From assembly GCA_038380435.1 (NCBI GenBank), contig JAWZYU010000019.1, positions 28,607,801 through 28,671,800 of the forward strand: DNA of 64,000 nt, given 5' to 3'. This DNA comes from Ryuthela nishihirai (Eukaryota > Arthropoda > Arachnida > Araneae > Heptathelidae). Position 1 is the stretch's first letter, and each line of letters opens with the position of its first letter. Positions 11,198-23,242 of this stretch are shown piece after piece. A program made the position numbers and the translations under genes. The notes below the pieces were generated by a model that did no database searches, was not told the origin of the DNA, and worked only from the letters and a program-made list of their open reading frames with translations.

Positions 11198-11919
11198 TGT
11201 ATTTGACACGGGCTTTTGAAGACACCACAGCCGTTTAAAGCAAACGTGTTGTGGGTTACTTTAAGTTTTAGGAGTATCGTTATTATTAAAGTTATGTTTA
11301 TTCCTTTGACCAAGCCTTTAATCAAAAAACAAAATTTAAGCATATTTCAAATAAAAAAATTTGGCTAATATTGACTAAGGATTTTTATAAAAATTTAATT
11401 AATTTCCCTGAGAATAATAGTTGCTGAAGAGTTATAAATTTCGTGATAAGTTTCTGTACATATAGAAGTGAATTACATCTGACGCGAAATTTCAGTGCCA
11501 TTCGTTGTTAAGGATGTGTGTCAAAGATATCGCAAGTCAAACTTGATAAATCGGAATGAACTTCAGTTAAAACTGTGCAAGGTTCGTGTCCCTTGACGAG
11601 AAAATTTATGAATAAAAGAAACTCACACCAGAAAGTCTCCATGTAAGCATGTGCTAGGTGACAAAGTGCTCATATACCATTTGCATTCGTTAGTTTTTTA
11701 TTTACTATCATCGTCTTTTTTGTTTTGCATGCTAATTTTTCGAAAAATGTCGAGGAATTTCAGGAAAAATAAATTAATGCACATATTTCCATGACTTGAC
11801 TATGGAAAACAAAGTTTGTCAGTTGCATTATCATTACTATTTGCCATTCCTATTATCATTAATTTATTAATATACTAAAATGTATAAAAATATAAATAGT
11901 GAAATTAAATAAATAATCC

Positions 11920-12310
11920 CCCAAGCTGCTACTTGCCACAGAAGTCCGACAGGAGCCTGTCATAGTATACATGTCATAGTGTTTATAGTACAGTCGCTCA
12001 AAAAAGTATCCGAACGCTACGGTTGATTACAGAATTCAGAAAAAATATCTAGCAACGATTTTTTTAGAAATTAGTGATCTGGCAACCTTCGTGTCACGTG
12101 ACATGAAGGTTGCCAGATCACTAATTTCTAGATATTTTTTTTTTGAATTCTGTAATCAACCGTAGCGTTCGGATACTTTTTTGAGCGACTGTACGCCATA
12201 GTAAATGATCTGTGAGGAAGGAGAGACTTCAGTAGAAAGACAAAACAAATATCCATGACTTACTCGGGGCTCGAACCCACGTTCCTTTTATCGTAGCCAA
12301 CCTACATTTG
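11920..12310 (-). mobile_element. SINE2 copy split by a palindromic MITE
   Basis: The tail half is CCCCCAAGCTGCTACTTGCC. The head half follows the MITE at 12192-12310 (ATATCCATGACTTACTCGGG, then GCTCGAACCC). The MITE sits at a TA in the GTTTATA block. Confidence 0.8.
11991..12191. mobile_element. Palindromic Tc1/mariner-like MITE, copy 1
   Basis: The ends are CAGTCGCTCAAAAAAGTATC and its reverse complement, with TA on both sides. The whole 201 bp folds into one near-perfect hairpin, with arms meeting at about GTGTCACGTGACA. There is no coding capacity. Confidence 0.92.
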
Positions 12311-12519
12311 TCAAAATTACACAGCAGAAGAAATTAATTTATCATGGCAAAAAAGAATGTATCCTATAATAAAAACATTAAAAATGAAAAAAAAAAAAAC
12401 TTTTTTCAGAAAAACGAGACAAGCAAAATTTTTTGACAATATTTCTGCTGTTTTGCATGTTACATAGAAAGTGAAGGTTTTTCAATCCGGAAAATCTCCT
12501 AGAACTAAATCTCCCTTCT

Positions 12520-12640
12520 GTCTCCTAAGAACTCTCTTAGGATGGAAGCCTGCAGTCAAGGCCATCCATAGAGTTCTTTAATGGGCCCATATATGCCTCT
12601 CCTGCATAGGAAGACATGGCTTAACGTCCCATTCAACAAG
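12520..12640 (-). mobile_element. SINE1 fragment
   Basis: AAGGCCATCCATAGAGTTCT and CATGGCTTAACGTCCCATTC identify the central body. Confidence 0.7.
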
Positions 12641-12672
12641 GGTGTGTTTGTGTGGGGGGAGTGGGGGGGGGG

Positions 12673-14000
12673 GGGCTCAGTCGGTAATGCGCCCGGCTCA
12701 TAATCTGTAGTTTCGAGCTTCGAGTCTCACCTTGGCCACTGTTGAGATTTACATATCTCCACAAAACTCCCCGCCCTTTCCTTGGTCAGTAGGGGAACCA
12801 ATAGGCTTGGAAAGTCCACCATCCCTTGGATGGGACGTAAAGCTGTGGTCCCGTGTGCGGGAGAGCTACCCTGTGCACGTGAGGTAACCACCCCTGAATA
12901 TTTTAGGGTGGTGCGCGCACTTAGGCCGTGATTCGTTTACTTGCTGCCAAATCTAGGCAGATCCCTGACCCAATATTCAAATTAACTGACATTTAACAAA
13001 AGGCAAAACTAACATGATTTCACAGTTAACAAAAACACAACATTTATTAACAAATTACATTTTTAAGATATTTTACACACACAACTATTAGCACTTTTGG
13101 GACAATTTTCAAACAAGCGCCCTTGGCATGGCCCTTTTCAATCAAGGGTAACCTTCGTAGTGGTGGAGGCTAAACTGTCTATCAAAGTTCATGAAAAACG
13201 AGCCACTCGCTCGAAAGGTGAAGTATTCAGTTTGTGAAGGTCCCACTCGGGACAACGTGACGGCATTTTACAGAAACACATTCGTGTGGAAAAGCGAAAC
13301 TAGATCTTAGTAAGAATGTTCCCCCTACGTCGTCAAGTTAGAAGTCCCTCGGGAAGACATCACTATGCCGTCCCCTCAAGTCGCTGGGAGCACGGGCTGC
13401 TTAGCGCTCCCTCCGAACATTCATTGCGCACATTTCGGAAATCTGCTCGGCTCACTGGAGAGGATCATTGCTGTCGCCCATACAGCCCAAACGAGAAGAA
13501 GAGACTGTCCGTTTTTTGAAAATTTTCCTTTGTTCCTTTTCGCTGGCCCCCCACGTGGAGGTCACCTCACTGACCTGGCATGGACAATGCCCATTGATCG
13601 GGCTGGCCGAGGTGCGATATATGCACCCAGATGGTGTTTTCATGTTGTTTGCGCCGGGTCACGTAGCCTCAGCTCTGATTCCTGAGGGTACCAACGAATC
13701 TGTCGTGAATGTTCTATGCCAGTGGCGAAGGTTTTCCTCAGAGGAAAAAATGTCGCAATATGGAGGTCGGTCGAGAATGTCACTATTAAAATGGAACGGC
13801 GATGGCGGCTGACAGTCCTCCCTTCATAAAATCTTGTCCACGTGATAAAATTACGTGGGTATGACACACGTTAAAGAAAATGCTGGATGGCCTTGACTGG
13901 AGGCTATCATTTGTCTCCTAACAGCTCCAGTGGTCCAGTCGGTGTCCTCCCCCTAAACTTCTTTGATCCCCTCTTAGTCCTTGTGACATTTAGCCCATTG
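12673..14000 (+). mobile_element. SINE1 copy split by a solo LTR
   Basis: The head and first half lie at 12673-12879, up to CTGTGCACG. The second half resumes at 13867 with CACGTTAAAGAAAATGCTGG and ends near CATTTAGCCCATTG. The break is exactly at the 4-bp duplication CACG. Confidence 0.88.
12880..13866. mobile_element. Solo LTR (987 bp) inside SINE1
   Basis: The insertion begins TGAGGTAACC and ends GGGTATGACA, giving the canonical TG...CA termini. CACG is duplicated at 12876-12879 and 13867-13870. It is more GC-rich than the flanks and has no retroviral coding sequence. Short open frames inside it are not supported as genes. The 4-bp TSD would fit a Gypsy-type LTR retrotransposon that recombined out, but the family is not identified. 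Confidence 0.85.
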
Positions 14001-14130
14001 ATGTCTACTTTCTTACCGAGAGCATGGTAGGGGTTAGGGGAGATAAATCTCAAAGATGGCATAGGTGGGATTCGAATCTGGGGATTAGATTACGAGCCTA
14101 GTGCGCTACCGATTGAGTCGATCTCAGCCT
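14001..14130 (-). mobile_element. SINE1 fragment (head end)
   Basis: AGATAAATCTCAAAGATGGC, GGGATTCGAATCTGG and CTACCGATTGAGTC match the head end on the minus strand. Confidence 0.75.
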
Positions 14131-14270
14131 CTGAAAGTAGAGTTAAAGTTTTATTTCTCTACTTGAAAATGTTAGATATATCGCGATCTCATATATTTAT
14201 TGGTCTTCCTGTTCAGCTTGAAAACTGTTCATGGCCCTCTGAAGGAAAAGAGTTATCTCCCCACTTTAGT

Positions 14271-14658
14271 GGGGCGGGGGTGGCTCAGTCGGTAGCGCGC
14301 CAGGCTCGTAATCTGTAGTTCCCAGGTTCGAGTCCCAGCAGGGTCAGCGTTGAGATTTATCTCCGCAAAATTCCCCGCCCTGCCCACGGTCAATAGGGGA
14401 CACCGATGAGCTTGGAAAGGCCGCCGTCCGTCGGATGGGACGTTAAGCCGTGGCCCCGTGTGCGGGAGAGCCATACCCTGTGCACGTTAAAGAACACGCT
14501 GGATGGCCTTGACGGGAGGCTACCATGTGTCTCTCAACAGCTGTTCCAGTGGGTCCCCTCCCCCAACCTTCTCTGAACCTTCGGGGTCCATGTGACCTGG
14601 CCATTTAGCCCATGGTTTGCAAAAAAGTGCCGCTCAGAGGTAAAACAACCCAACCCAA
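14271..14658 (+). mobile_element. SINE1 copy, full length
   Basis: The head is GGGGCGGGGGTGGCTCAGTC and the tail AACAACCCAACCCAACC. It is flanked by CCCCACTTTAGT and CCCCACCTTAGT, a TSD with one change. The copy is close to the consensus. Confidence 0.93.
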
Positions 14659-14717
14659 CCCCACCTTAGTACACCACAGTGTGAACTTTTAGCTCGCTCT
14701 TCGGAAATGGGTATGTA

Positions 14718-14924
14718 CAGTGGCTCAAAAAAGTATCCAAACGCTATGGTTAATTACAGAATTCAGGAAAAATATCTGGCAACGATTTTTTTAGAAATTA
14801 GTGATCTGGCAACCTTCGTGTCACATGACACGAAGGTTGCCAGATCATTAATTTCTAAAAAAGTCGTTTACAGATATTTTTTCTGTAATCAACCATAGCG
14901 TTTGGATACTCTTTTGAGCGACTG
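14718..14924. mobile_element. Palindromic Tc1/mariner-like MITE, copy 2
   Basis: The ends are CAGTGGCTCAAAAAAGTATC and GATACTCTTTTGAGCGACTG, with TA on both sides. It has the same hairpin plan as copy 1, with arms meeting at GTGTCACATGACAC. Confidence 0.9.
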
Positions 14925-15806
14925 TAAGTGTTGAAAATTTTCCACAAATAACTATATTAATTTAAACTGCATTTTCGTCTTTTTTTCTTTGAGACTTTCA
15001 AACAACAAGATATTATTTGTACTCTTTGTTGCGCGAAATATTTATTCTCGTCATTGAAGTTCATTTCAAGCTTTCCTGTTTCAAAGAGATTAATTTTTGT
15101 CATTCCATTTTTCTTGAATTTGCTTGTAAAGTTTCGCTATTGATATAATTTCACAGGCTTAATCTTTCCGTTTAATTTAACTTTGCCCTTTTTTGAAAGA
15201 CTACCAAACTAACTTATACACAATTTCGTGATACAAAGTGGAAAAAAAAAATACTTAAACAAAGGAAATAATATAAAAAAAACACAGCAGAATATTAATA
15301 ACATTTTGTGACAACCTAGTTCCGGTTAATTAACCTTAAGCTGACTTGTGTTTTTATTTTATCTGAAAGATGCCTGGTAACGATAAGTCCACATTTGGCT
15401 TTTGAAACTTTGGTCGCCTTATAAAAGATTCTGTTCATGAATAAGAAAACAATTGTTACAAAGCGAATTTAAAAATAGTTTTTAAAGAAAATATAAAAGT
15501 TAAAAAGTTTGCAAAATAAATTTAAGCTTTATTTAATTACTTCTAAATAATTAGGAAGCAATTGACAAATTATCTTTTGTAAAGAGAAAAAGTAAATTGT
15601 AAGGAGGGTATTTCAGGGCAGAGCAAAACTTCCATCAATTTCGCTTTCTTTCTTTCTTTTTTCTTTGTCCGAAACTAGAAAAACCAATTAACAGCAACTG
15701 AATTTCAAATTAAATCAAAGTAAACAATAATATACTTAATTTCTAAAATAAACGAACGGTAGCTTTCATGTGTATTTCATAATAAGTTTGTTTATATTTA
15801 TATGTA
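14925..15806. other. AT-rich non-coding stretch
   Basis: No supported gene or repeat family is seen. Confidence 0.5.
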
Positions 15807-16198
15807 GGGGGGCGGGGGTGGCTCAGTAGGTAAAGCGCCAGGCTCGTAATCTGTAGTTCCCAGGTTCGAGTCCCAGCTGGGTCAGCGTTGAGATTTATCT
15901 TCGCAAAATTTCCCCGCCCTGCCCACGGTCAGCAGGAGGACACCGATGGGCTTGAAAAGGCGGCCGTCCGTCGGATGGGACGTTAAGCCGTGGTCCCGTG
16001 TGCGGGAGAGACATACCCTGTGCACGTTAAAAAACACGCTGGATGGCCTTGACGGGAGGCTACCATCTGTCTCCCAACAGCTGTTCCAGTGGGTCCCTCC
16101 CCTCAACCTTCTCTGAGCCTTCGGGGTCCTTGTAGCCTGGCCATTTAGCCCATGGTGTGCAAAAAAGTGCCGCTCAGAGGTAAAACAATCCAATCCAA
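15807..16198 (+). mobile_element. SINE1 copy, full length
   Basis: The head is GGCGGGGGTGGCTCAGTAGG and the tail CAATCCAATCCAAC. The copy is close to the consensus. Confidence 0.92.
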
Positions 16199-17332
16199 CA
16201 TATATATAGTGTATACACACAAAAAAAAATGTGTGGAAACTTCCATTCTTATGCCAATAAAAATACAAATTGCGAACTTAATATCTTAAAGAAACATTTG
16301 GTGGTGGAATCTCAAAATTAAAAATTTAAATTAAATCTACTTAAACTTTAAATTCAACAATATTTGTTCAATATTTGAATCTTTCAATCTCGAATAATTT
16401 GGTTAATCTTAATAAATGGTTAATATTTGGAGGTCTTAATAATTATATTATCGCTATGGATGGACTTAACAAATTTTATTAATAAATTAAATAAAATTTG
16501 GTTATTCTTAATAATAATGGTTAATGTTTAGAGCATGATATTATTGTTATATAGACCCAAACAAACATCATTTGCCCAAAAATTAAATAAGTAAAAAAAG
16601 GAAATCAGTCTAAAATGCATAAGTAAAAAAATTCTTTATTAATAGTAAATTTATCATAAATGTTCTCATAGGAAAATAATTTTCTAATGAGTATATTATT
16701 TAACAATTTCATATTAATCAAAAATTATTTTTTTAAAAGTTGTGCACTCAGCAGACATTTTACAGTTAGTGTTTTCATATGAGCACTGGGGATTGAAAAT
16801 GTTAAACAGTTCAGGAAGATAAATATTAAACAAGTGTCACTTCTGCTTAAAAAAATTCTACTACAAAATTGAAAGAATTATTTATATGAATTTTTCTGAA
16901 TGTACGGTTATTTATTAAGCAGTTTGATATAGCAACTATTACTTGTTCCTTAATTAACTTTGGAGATAACCTAATGACTGACGACTTTTTACTGTTAAAT
17001 ATTCCAGATTTCCTAACTTTTTAAATACTAAACAAATACAATTCGAGACTTAGACTTTATTTAGATCGTTAATTTACCTTAAGCCTCCATTGTCATTGAA
17101 AAATGTATGCTTAAAGACATTTAGTTTCAAATTTTCTTTCCAACAGCAATTCTTCAAATGAATTTTCCCGCTTTGTACATGTTAATTGAAAATAGCAATG
17201 TAACATTGTCTGTTTGTAAGTAATAACAATGAAAGTTAATTTTCATAAGTTTTAAATTTATTATTTATTATCCGATAAAACTCAAATTTCAACCGATAAA
17301 CACCGCAACACAAAAATTAAGGCCATTCATCA
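16199..17332. other. Very AT-rich non-coding stretch
   Basis: No gene is supported. The region contains many TTAATAA-type runs. Confidence 0.5.
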
Positions 17333-17344
17333 GCGAAGAACTGA

Positions 17345-17728
17345 TTGGATTGTTTTACCTCTGAGCGGCACTTTTTTGCACACCATGAGCTAAATGGCCA
17401 GGTCACAAGGACCCCGAATGCTCAGAGAAGGTTGGGGGAGGGGACCCACTGGAACAGCTGTTGGAGACAGATGGTAGCCTCCCGTCAAGGCCATCCAGCG
17501 TGTTCTTTAACGTGCACAGGGTATGTCTCTCCCGCACACGGGCCACGGCTTAACATCCCATCCGACGGACGGCGGCCTTTCCAAGCCCATCGGTGTCCCC
17601 TACTGACCGTGGGAAGGGCGGGGAAATTTTGCGTAGATAAATCTCAACGCTGACCCAGCTGGGACTCGAACCTGGGAACTACAGATTACGAGCCTGGCGC
17701 GCTACCGACTGAGCCACCCCCGCCCACC
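17345..17728 (-). mobile_element. SINE1 copy, full length, with TSD
   Basis: It is flanked by GCGAAGAACTGA (17333-17344) and GCGCAGAACTGA (17729-17740). The head is intact, read on the minus strand. Confidence 0.93.
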
Positions 17729-17858
17729 GCGCAGAACTGAAACGTGATTCCATATATTAGTAACGACATCTCATTCTAACTCCTTGATCCCATCCCCTTA
17801 ATTTCTTTTTTTTTATCCAGTGTAGTCTTGTCAAGAAAAGCTAGTCCTCTTCTGTCTC

Positions 17859-18247
17859 GCGGGGGTGGCTCAGTCGGTAGCGCGCCAGGCTCGTAATCTG
17901 TAGTTCCCAGGTTCGAGTCCCAGCTGGGTCAGGGTTGAGATTTATCTCCGTAAAATTCCCCGCCCTGCCCACGGTCAGTAACGGACACCGATGGGCTTGG
18001 AAAGGCCACCGTCCGTCGGATGGGACGTTAAGCCGTGGCCCCGTGTGCGGGAGAGCCATACCCTGTGCAAGTTAAAGAACACGCTGGATGGCCTTGACGG
18101 GAGGCTACCATCTGTCTCCCAACAGCTGTTCCAGTGGGTCCCCTCCCCCAACCTTCTCTGAGCTTCGGGATCCATGTGACCTGGCCATTTAGCCCATGGT
18201 GTGCAAAAAAGTGCCGCTCAGAGGTAAAACAACCCAACAACAACAAA
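17859..18247 (+). mobile_element. SINE1 copy, full length, with 11-bp TSD
   Basis: TCTTCTGTCTC is duplicated at 17848-17858 and 18248-18258. The head, body and CAACCCAACAACAA tail are all present. Confidence 0.93.
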
Positions 18248-18258
18248 TCTTCTGTCTC

Positions 18259-19984
18259 TAAAGCTCTGTCCTAAGTGTTTGAATCCACCCACCTTTGGTA
18301 AAATTATTCCATTGAGCAGCAGCAACCATAGCAACAGCAACAATAATAAAATGGAAAGCTGACGGGTTGAACAACCCAAAAAATAACATCTTTCTGTCTA
18401 TTGTCACATTCCACTGAAGAGCACTTGAAAAGAGAGAGTGGTTTTTGTGGGTCACAAGCTCACTTGATGATTCGTGCACTCTTTCCATTCACTGCATTAT
18501 CTATGACCTCTGCTGGGGGATGCAAGTGGAGAAAGAAAGGGGAGAACCCCCATCTTCACTTGCAGAGTGGTTACGCCAGGGGGTGGAGAAGCGATTCGCC
18601 GAAATGATTGCATTTAAATAATAGGAAGGAGAGAGAGAGAAAAGCAGACAAAAGAATTTCTTTCGCGTGGCATCTCATTGACATTTCAACTTCCGTTTTG
18701 GGTTAGGGAGTCCACCTCCCTTCGTTGCCCAGAAAAGAAATCTAGCAAAGCCAGCGAGTTGAAAAACTCGATCAGATCTCTACTTTTAAAGACTCTTCCA
18801 TGCTTTCCATCATAGAGAGAGAGATTGCTGATGGTGGGAAGATTCCTGAAATAGAGGCAGGGAGGGAGGCAGCAAGAATTGGGGGGGAAAGTGAGTCGAG
18901 AGAAGGATGAAAGAGGGTGTTGCCCGTCCAGAGACAGGGAGAAGAGATTCAAGCAAAGATAATGATCTGCAACAGAGAGAAGATTGTGGAACAACACTTG
19001 AAAGTATGGAAGACAAAACAATGCCACTGCTATGCCGTGACGCAGAGCATGAAGATTTAAAAAAAAGGCAGAAACACTCTTTAATGGTTCACGCTGACTG
19101 CTTCTAGTTATTGATAGTCGACTTGGCGTGACCTTACCCCTTGATGCAAGATCTTTTGCCGACTCACTAATTGCACGGTTTACTTTATAGTTCAGTAGGC
19201 CTTTTTCCTTTTTGCTGCTGTCGGAAGACGCTTTTTGAAGTGTTCACTTGGGTGGCGGTTGAGGTTTGCGACCGTGCGCGTGATGTTCAGTTCCTTGACC
19301 TTCTGTGTCTGATAACGTTATTAAGAGAAGACATAATTCCATTCGTACCCAACACAAGGTAATTCGTTTATCATTCTTCTGATGGTTCTTGCTCGTCATA
19401 GCTACGGGGTTTCTAACATGATAATTGTGCTTAACAATTACCCCCCCCCCCCTTTCCCCTCATCTTCCAGCATTTTTTTTTTGTTTTCTCTCTGTCTTTT
19501 TATTTATTCTATATATTTTCATCTACTTCTGTCTTTATCTATGAAATAATCTTTTATTTTTGGTTTAGTTTTTAGTTTTTATCTAGTCTGAGTTCAACGG
19601 AGTTTTTTTACTGGTTGTAATGACAGTTTTTTGTGTGTTCACGTCTTAATGCTTCATTAAAGAAATAATTATTGACCCTTCAGTGCCCAGAGTGTTACTT
19701 AAATGCAGGTGTGTGCTTTTTTTGCAGTCTACTTTGTTCGCAATTTAGTACTACATCAAAGGAGCAACAGCACACTGAATACTAGTTTGAATTTCTTCTT
19801 TACTTAGTCGATTTTTTTTAAAGTTTTATGTGTATTATCTTTTAAAACAAAAGAGAATCATATTATGATCACTTTTTCATAAAACAAAGAGAATATATTC
19901 TATTTCAAATAAAAAATATTGTCACAAAATAAATATCAAATAAAATCACACTTGTTATTAAAATGTTAGCACATTTCCCATTGA
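18259..19984. other. Non-coding stretch with purine-rich and C-run tracts
   Basis: The region has (GA)-rich patches near 18.63 and 18.81 kb and a C run at about 19441. Open frames are short and no homology is seen. Confidence 0.4.
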
Positions 19985-20330
19985 AAAAAATTAATGGGTT
20001 TTGAAATGGAGTTAAAGCCGGTGATCCCAGTTCCTCTGGATCACTGTCTTTAAAAATAGGAACAATAGTAGTTTGTTTCAGAACATCAGGAAAAATTCCT
20101 TGCTCAATGGACAGATTCAATTAAATTTTCGAGTGCTTCAATAATTTTTTTCCCCAGCAGATGAATTATTTTTACGGTTACGCCATCAAAACTTGGAGAT
20201 TTATTTTTTGGTAGAAATATAATTTGAGTTCTACTATCTGTACTTATGACTAGTGTTAAGAAAAAAAGAACTAACCGCAGTTGATGATTTTTCCCTCTGC
20301 CATTTGACGCTGGCATAGAATTTGAAAATA
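19985..20330 (-). pseudogene. LINE reverse transcriptase fragment
   Basis: On the minus strand two adjacent frames read FLPKNKSPSFDGVTVKII, then LSIEQGIFPDVLKQTTIVPI and FKDSDPEE. This matches the N-terminal reverse transcriptase block (K-x-K-S-P-x-x-D-G-[IV], then [LI]-x-x-G-x-F-P-x-x-[LW]-K-x-[AT]-x-[VI]-x-P-[IV]-F-K) of a LINE different from the Jockey copies. It is short and frameshifted. Confidence 0.75.
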
Positions 20331-20929
20331 ATCATAAGTGACAAGTCCAATAGAGAAGTGTTCTGTTTGATTCAATGCTGAGAAATTACTCCCGTTCTCT
20401 TTTGGTTTTTCAATATATTTTGACCTTTCAAAATTTCGCCACATACTTGACGTCAGATGCCAATTTTAAACAGTGATTTTCTTTGTTAAATTAAAATTTA
20501 AAATCGATTCCTATTTTAACCGAAAAAGGAATAATATTTGGTGAAAGAAATTGATTCTAAGGTTCGAAATCTGATTCTATTCCAGGCAGAGAACTGAATT
20601 TTTAACGTTGAAGCAATAGAGCAATCTCATAACTTTGAATCAATGAATGTGCTCCTCTGTTGGACTAATTCTAATTGGTCAAATCTAAGAATGATCAAAT
20701 GATTTCCCTCCCCCCAGATCTGTGCCAAGTTATCTAATAGACAGGGACAAACCTAGTGCATGAAATAATTCCTGCTACCAATAAAAACAGTTAAAAATTA
20801 AATTTATTGATATGAGAGGGAGAAAATGATTTGTGAGATTTACTTACATGTAATATTTATCTTCTTGTTATTTATTTTCATTTTTTAATTACATCTGCAC
20901 TTTTAAACAGAAGAACTGCAAAAACTAAG

Positions 20930-21170
20930 TTAATATTTTTACATGGTTAAAAATATTAATCAAATTATAAAGAATTGCAGATGTTCAGCAGAGGGATCTA
21001 AGTTTTCATCACCATCAAATTTTATCATTCTTTCATCTCTCTGTTTCTTTCTCTCTTTTATTGGAATCTTTCTCAAACACTTAAAATATTTAAAAGTGAG
21101 TCCCTCCTTGAAGGTGTGGCCCCGGCCATTATGTTGATCTGGCCCCGGCCATTATGTTGATCTGGCCCTG
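20930..21170 (+). repeat. Interspersed repeat, copy A of an inverted pair
   Basis: The order AATTGCAGATGTTCAGCAGA, TTATCATTCTTTCATCTCTC, GGAATCTTTCTCAAACAC, CTCCTTGAAGGTGTGGCC is found in reverse complement at 22485-22735. It ends with a 23-bp GGCCCCGGCCATTATGTTG unit given twice. The class is unknown. Confidence 0.7.
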
Positions 21171-21641
21171 GTTCCTTGTGATAATTGCGAAATTCGATGC
21201 CAACATGAGTTGTTGGAAAACCAGCTGTCGCCAATTATCCACCCGCGGTCGCTTGTTACCGAGATTGTTTAACAGATTACATTTAAATTACAAAAAAATC
21301 AGGTAAAGCTAGGATTTATTGAAAACAATCAATGTTATTTCTAAGATCTGCTTCTGAGTTGTACAATGAATTTAAATACTTTTAAAGGGGAGTTCAGAAA
21401 CTTTAGCTCTCTAAGAGTTATAGGAAAAACGAAGTGAAAATACCAATTTTACAAAAGTTTCTTATTACCAAAAAATTACTAACTCCCAATTCAGCAGTAG
21501 CACAAAAGTTCCTTATCAGCAAAAATTATTAATTCATGATAAATATATATTAATTACAATACTATATTAGAAGAAAATAATTTTGGGATAATTACCAGTA
21601 ATTTATGTTAGTAAATTAAATAAAGATTGGATTGCTTTACC

Positions 21642-22031
21642 TGGGGCGGGGGTGGCTCAGTCGGAGCGCGCCAGGCTCGTAATCTGTAGTTCCCAGGTTC
21701 GAGTCCCAGCTGGGTCAGCGTTGAAATTTATCTCCGCAAAATTCCCCGCCCTGCCCACGGTCAGTAGGGGACACCGATGAGCTTGGAAAGGCCGCCGTCC
21801 GTCGGATGGGACGTTAAGCCGTGGCCCCGTGTGGGAGAGCCATATCCTGTGCACGTTAAAGAACACGCTGGATGGCCTTGACGGGAGGCTACCATCTGTC
21901 TCCCAACAGCTGTTCCAGTGGGTCCCCTCCCCCAACCTTCTCTGAGCCTTCGGGGTCCATGTGACCTGGCCATTTAGCCCATGGTGTGCAAAAAAGTGCC
22001 GCTCAGAGGTAAAACAACCCAACCCAACCCA
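21642..22031 (+). mobile_element. SINE1 copy, full length, with perfect 13-bp TSD
   Basis: GGATTGCTTTACC lies at 21629-21641 and 22032-22044. The head has lost two bases in GTCGGAGCGCGCC but is otherwise near consensus. It is probably one of the youngest copies here. Confidence 0.95.
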
Positions 22032-22484
22032 GGATTGCTTTACCAGGAAATGCCAATAAACAAAGAGCATTAGGAGATTCAGGCATTGCTTTCAAGGACC
22101 CCTCCTCCAATCCTTACATATATTATATATAAATTGTTTTCAATCATATTCTAGAGAAGACAAAAAATATCAATTATAGCAGAGCATTAAAGGTATTTTT
22201 ATAAAAGCTAAATAAAAAATTATTATTATTATTAAATTATTATTCATACAAATCAAAATGAAATTACTCGGAATAAGTTCACTCACCTAATAACCTAATA
22301 ATATGAAAAAGTTGTTGTAATTATATTATAAATTATTATTATAACAATTATACAAGAAACTTGTTATTGGCAAAAACTAAAGATTGTTCCATTTCTAATT
22401 GTATTATTTTTAATGGAACAAGGAGTGGCAAACAGATTATCCTTTTATGACATTTGACACCCGACGGTCAAGCATTTAAAAAAT

Positions 22485-22740
22485 TTTAGACGATCTAAAT
22501 TTGTTGAAAGCCCATAATGGCAGGGACCACACCCTGAAGGAGGGCCTCACTTTTAAAAAGGGAAAAATTTTGTGTTTCAGAAAGATTCTAAAAAAGAGTG
22601 AAAGAAACATAGACATGAAAGAATGATAAATTTTAAAGGTTATGAAAACTTCGATCCCTCTACTGAATATCTGCAATTCCTTATAATTTAATATTTTGAT
22701 GCCTAGAAGCAGCAAATGAGTTTGTTGAATGATTATTATC
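22485..22740 (-). repeat. Interspersed repeat, copy B of an inverted pair
   Basis: It is a diverged reverse complement of 20930-21170 (GACCACACCCTGAAGGAGG, AGAAAGATTCTAAAAAAGAG, GAATATCTGCAATTCC). The two copies lie about 1.3 kb apart. Confidence 0.7.
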
Positions 22741-23242
22741 AATATAATTATTTAATAGATAGGTAACATTAAAGGACACTTTGATTTCCAAATATTTGAA
22801 GAATTAACATGTTTTGCAAGTCTTTAGAGTCTGTTCCTTTTATTTTAATCAGAGTTACCCTTTTATTTTAATTAGAGTTTTATTAAAATACCTTTGATAA
22901 TTTAAATTTTAAACTTTATCATTGTTTTTACTCAAACTTTTCATGGCTTCATCTGTCATTTGATTTACTACTTGTGATGTCTTCTATTATTTTATGACAT
23001 TTTTCCCCTAAACTTTTAAGGCAATGGATTGATCCTGTTTTTCTTCCACTTAATTCTCCGAAATGGAGGCAATGCCAATTGCATTTACCTACATTTATTG
23101 CTATAAGAATAAAGTTGAAATATATATATTTATCACTCTTAGAGAAAAATCTATATATTTTATAAATATATATATATTATTGATATCATTATCGCATTAA
23201 TTATATTTCTTGAAATGGAATAAATTTTATTAGAATAATAAT

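Noticed and set aside
13316..13867. Overlapping open frames of 60-115 codons on both strands
   Set aside because: They lie wholly inside the solo LTR, differ by frame, and show no retroviral or host domain.
15882..16268. Recurrent open frames of about 70-130 codons with GRAGKFCEDKSQR or VGRAGNFAEINL text
   Set aside because: They recur wherever SINE1 lies and are translations of the SINE body.
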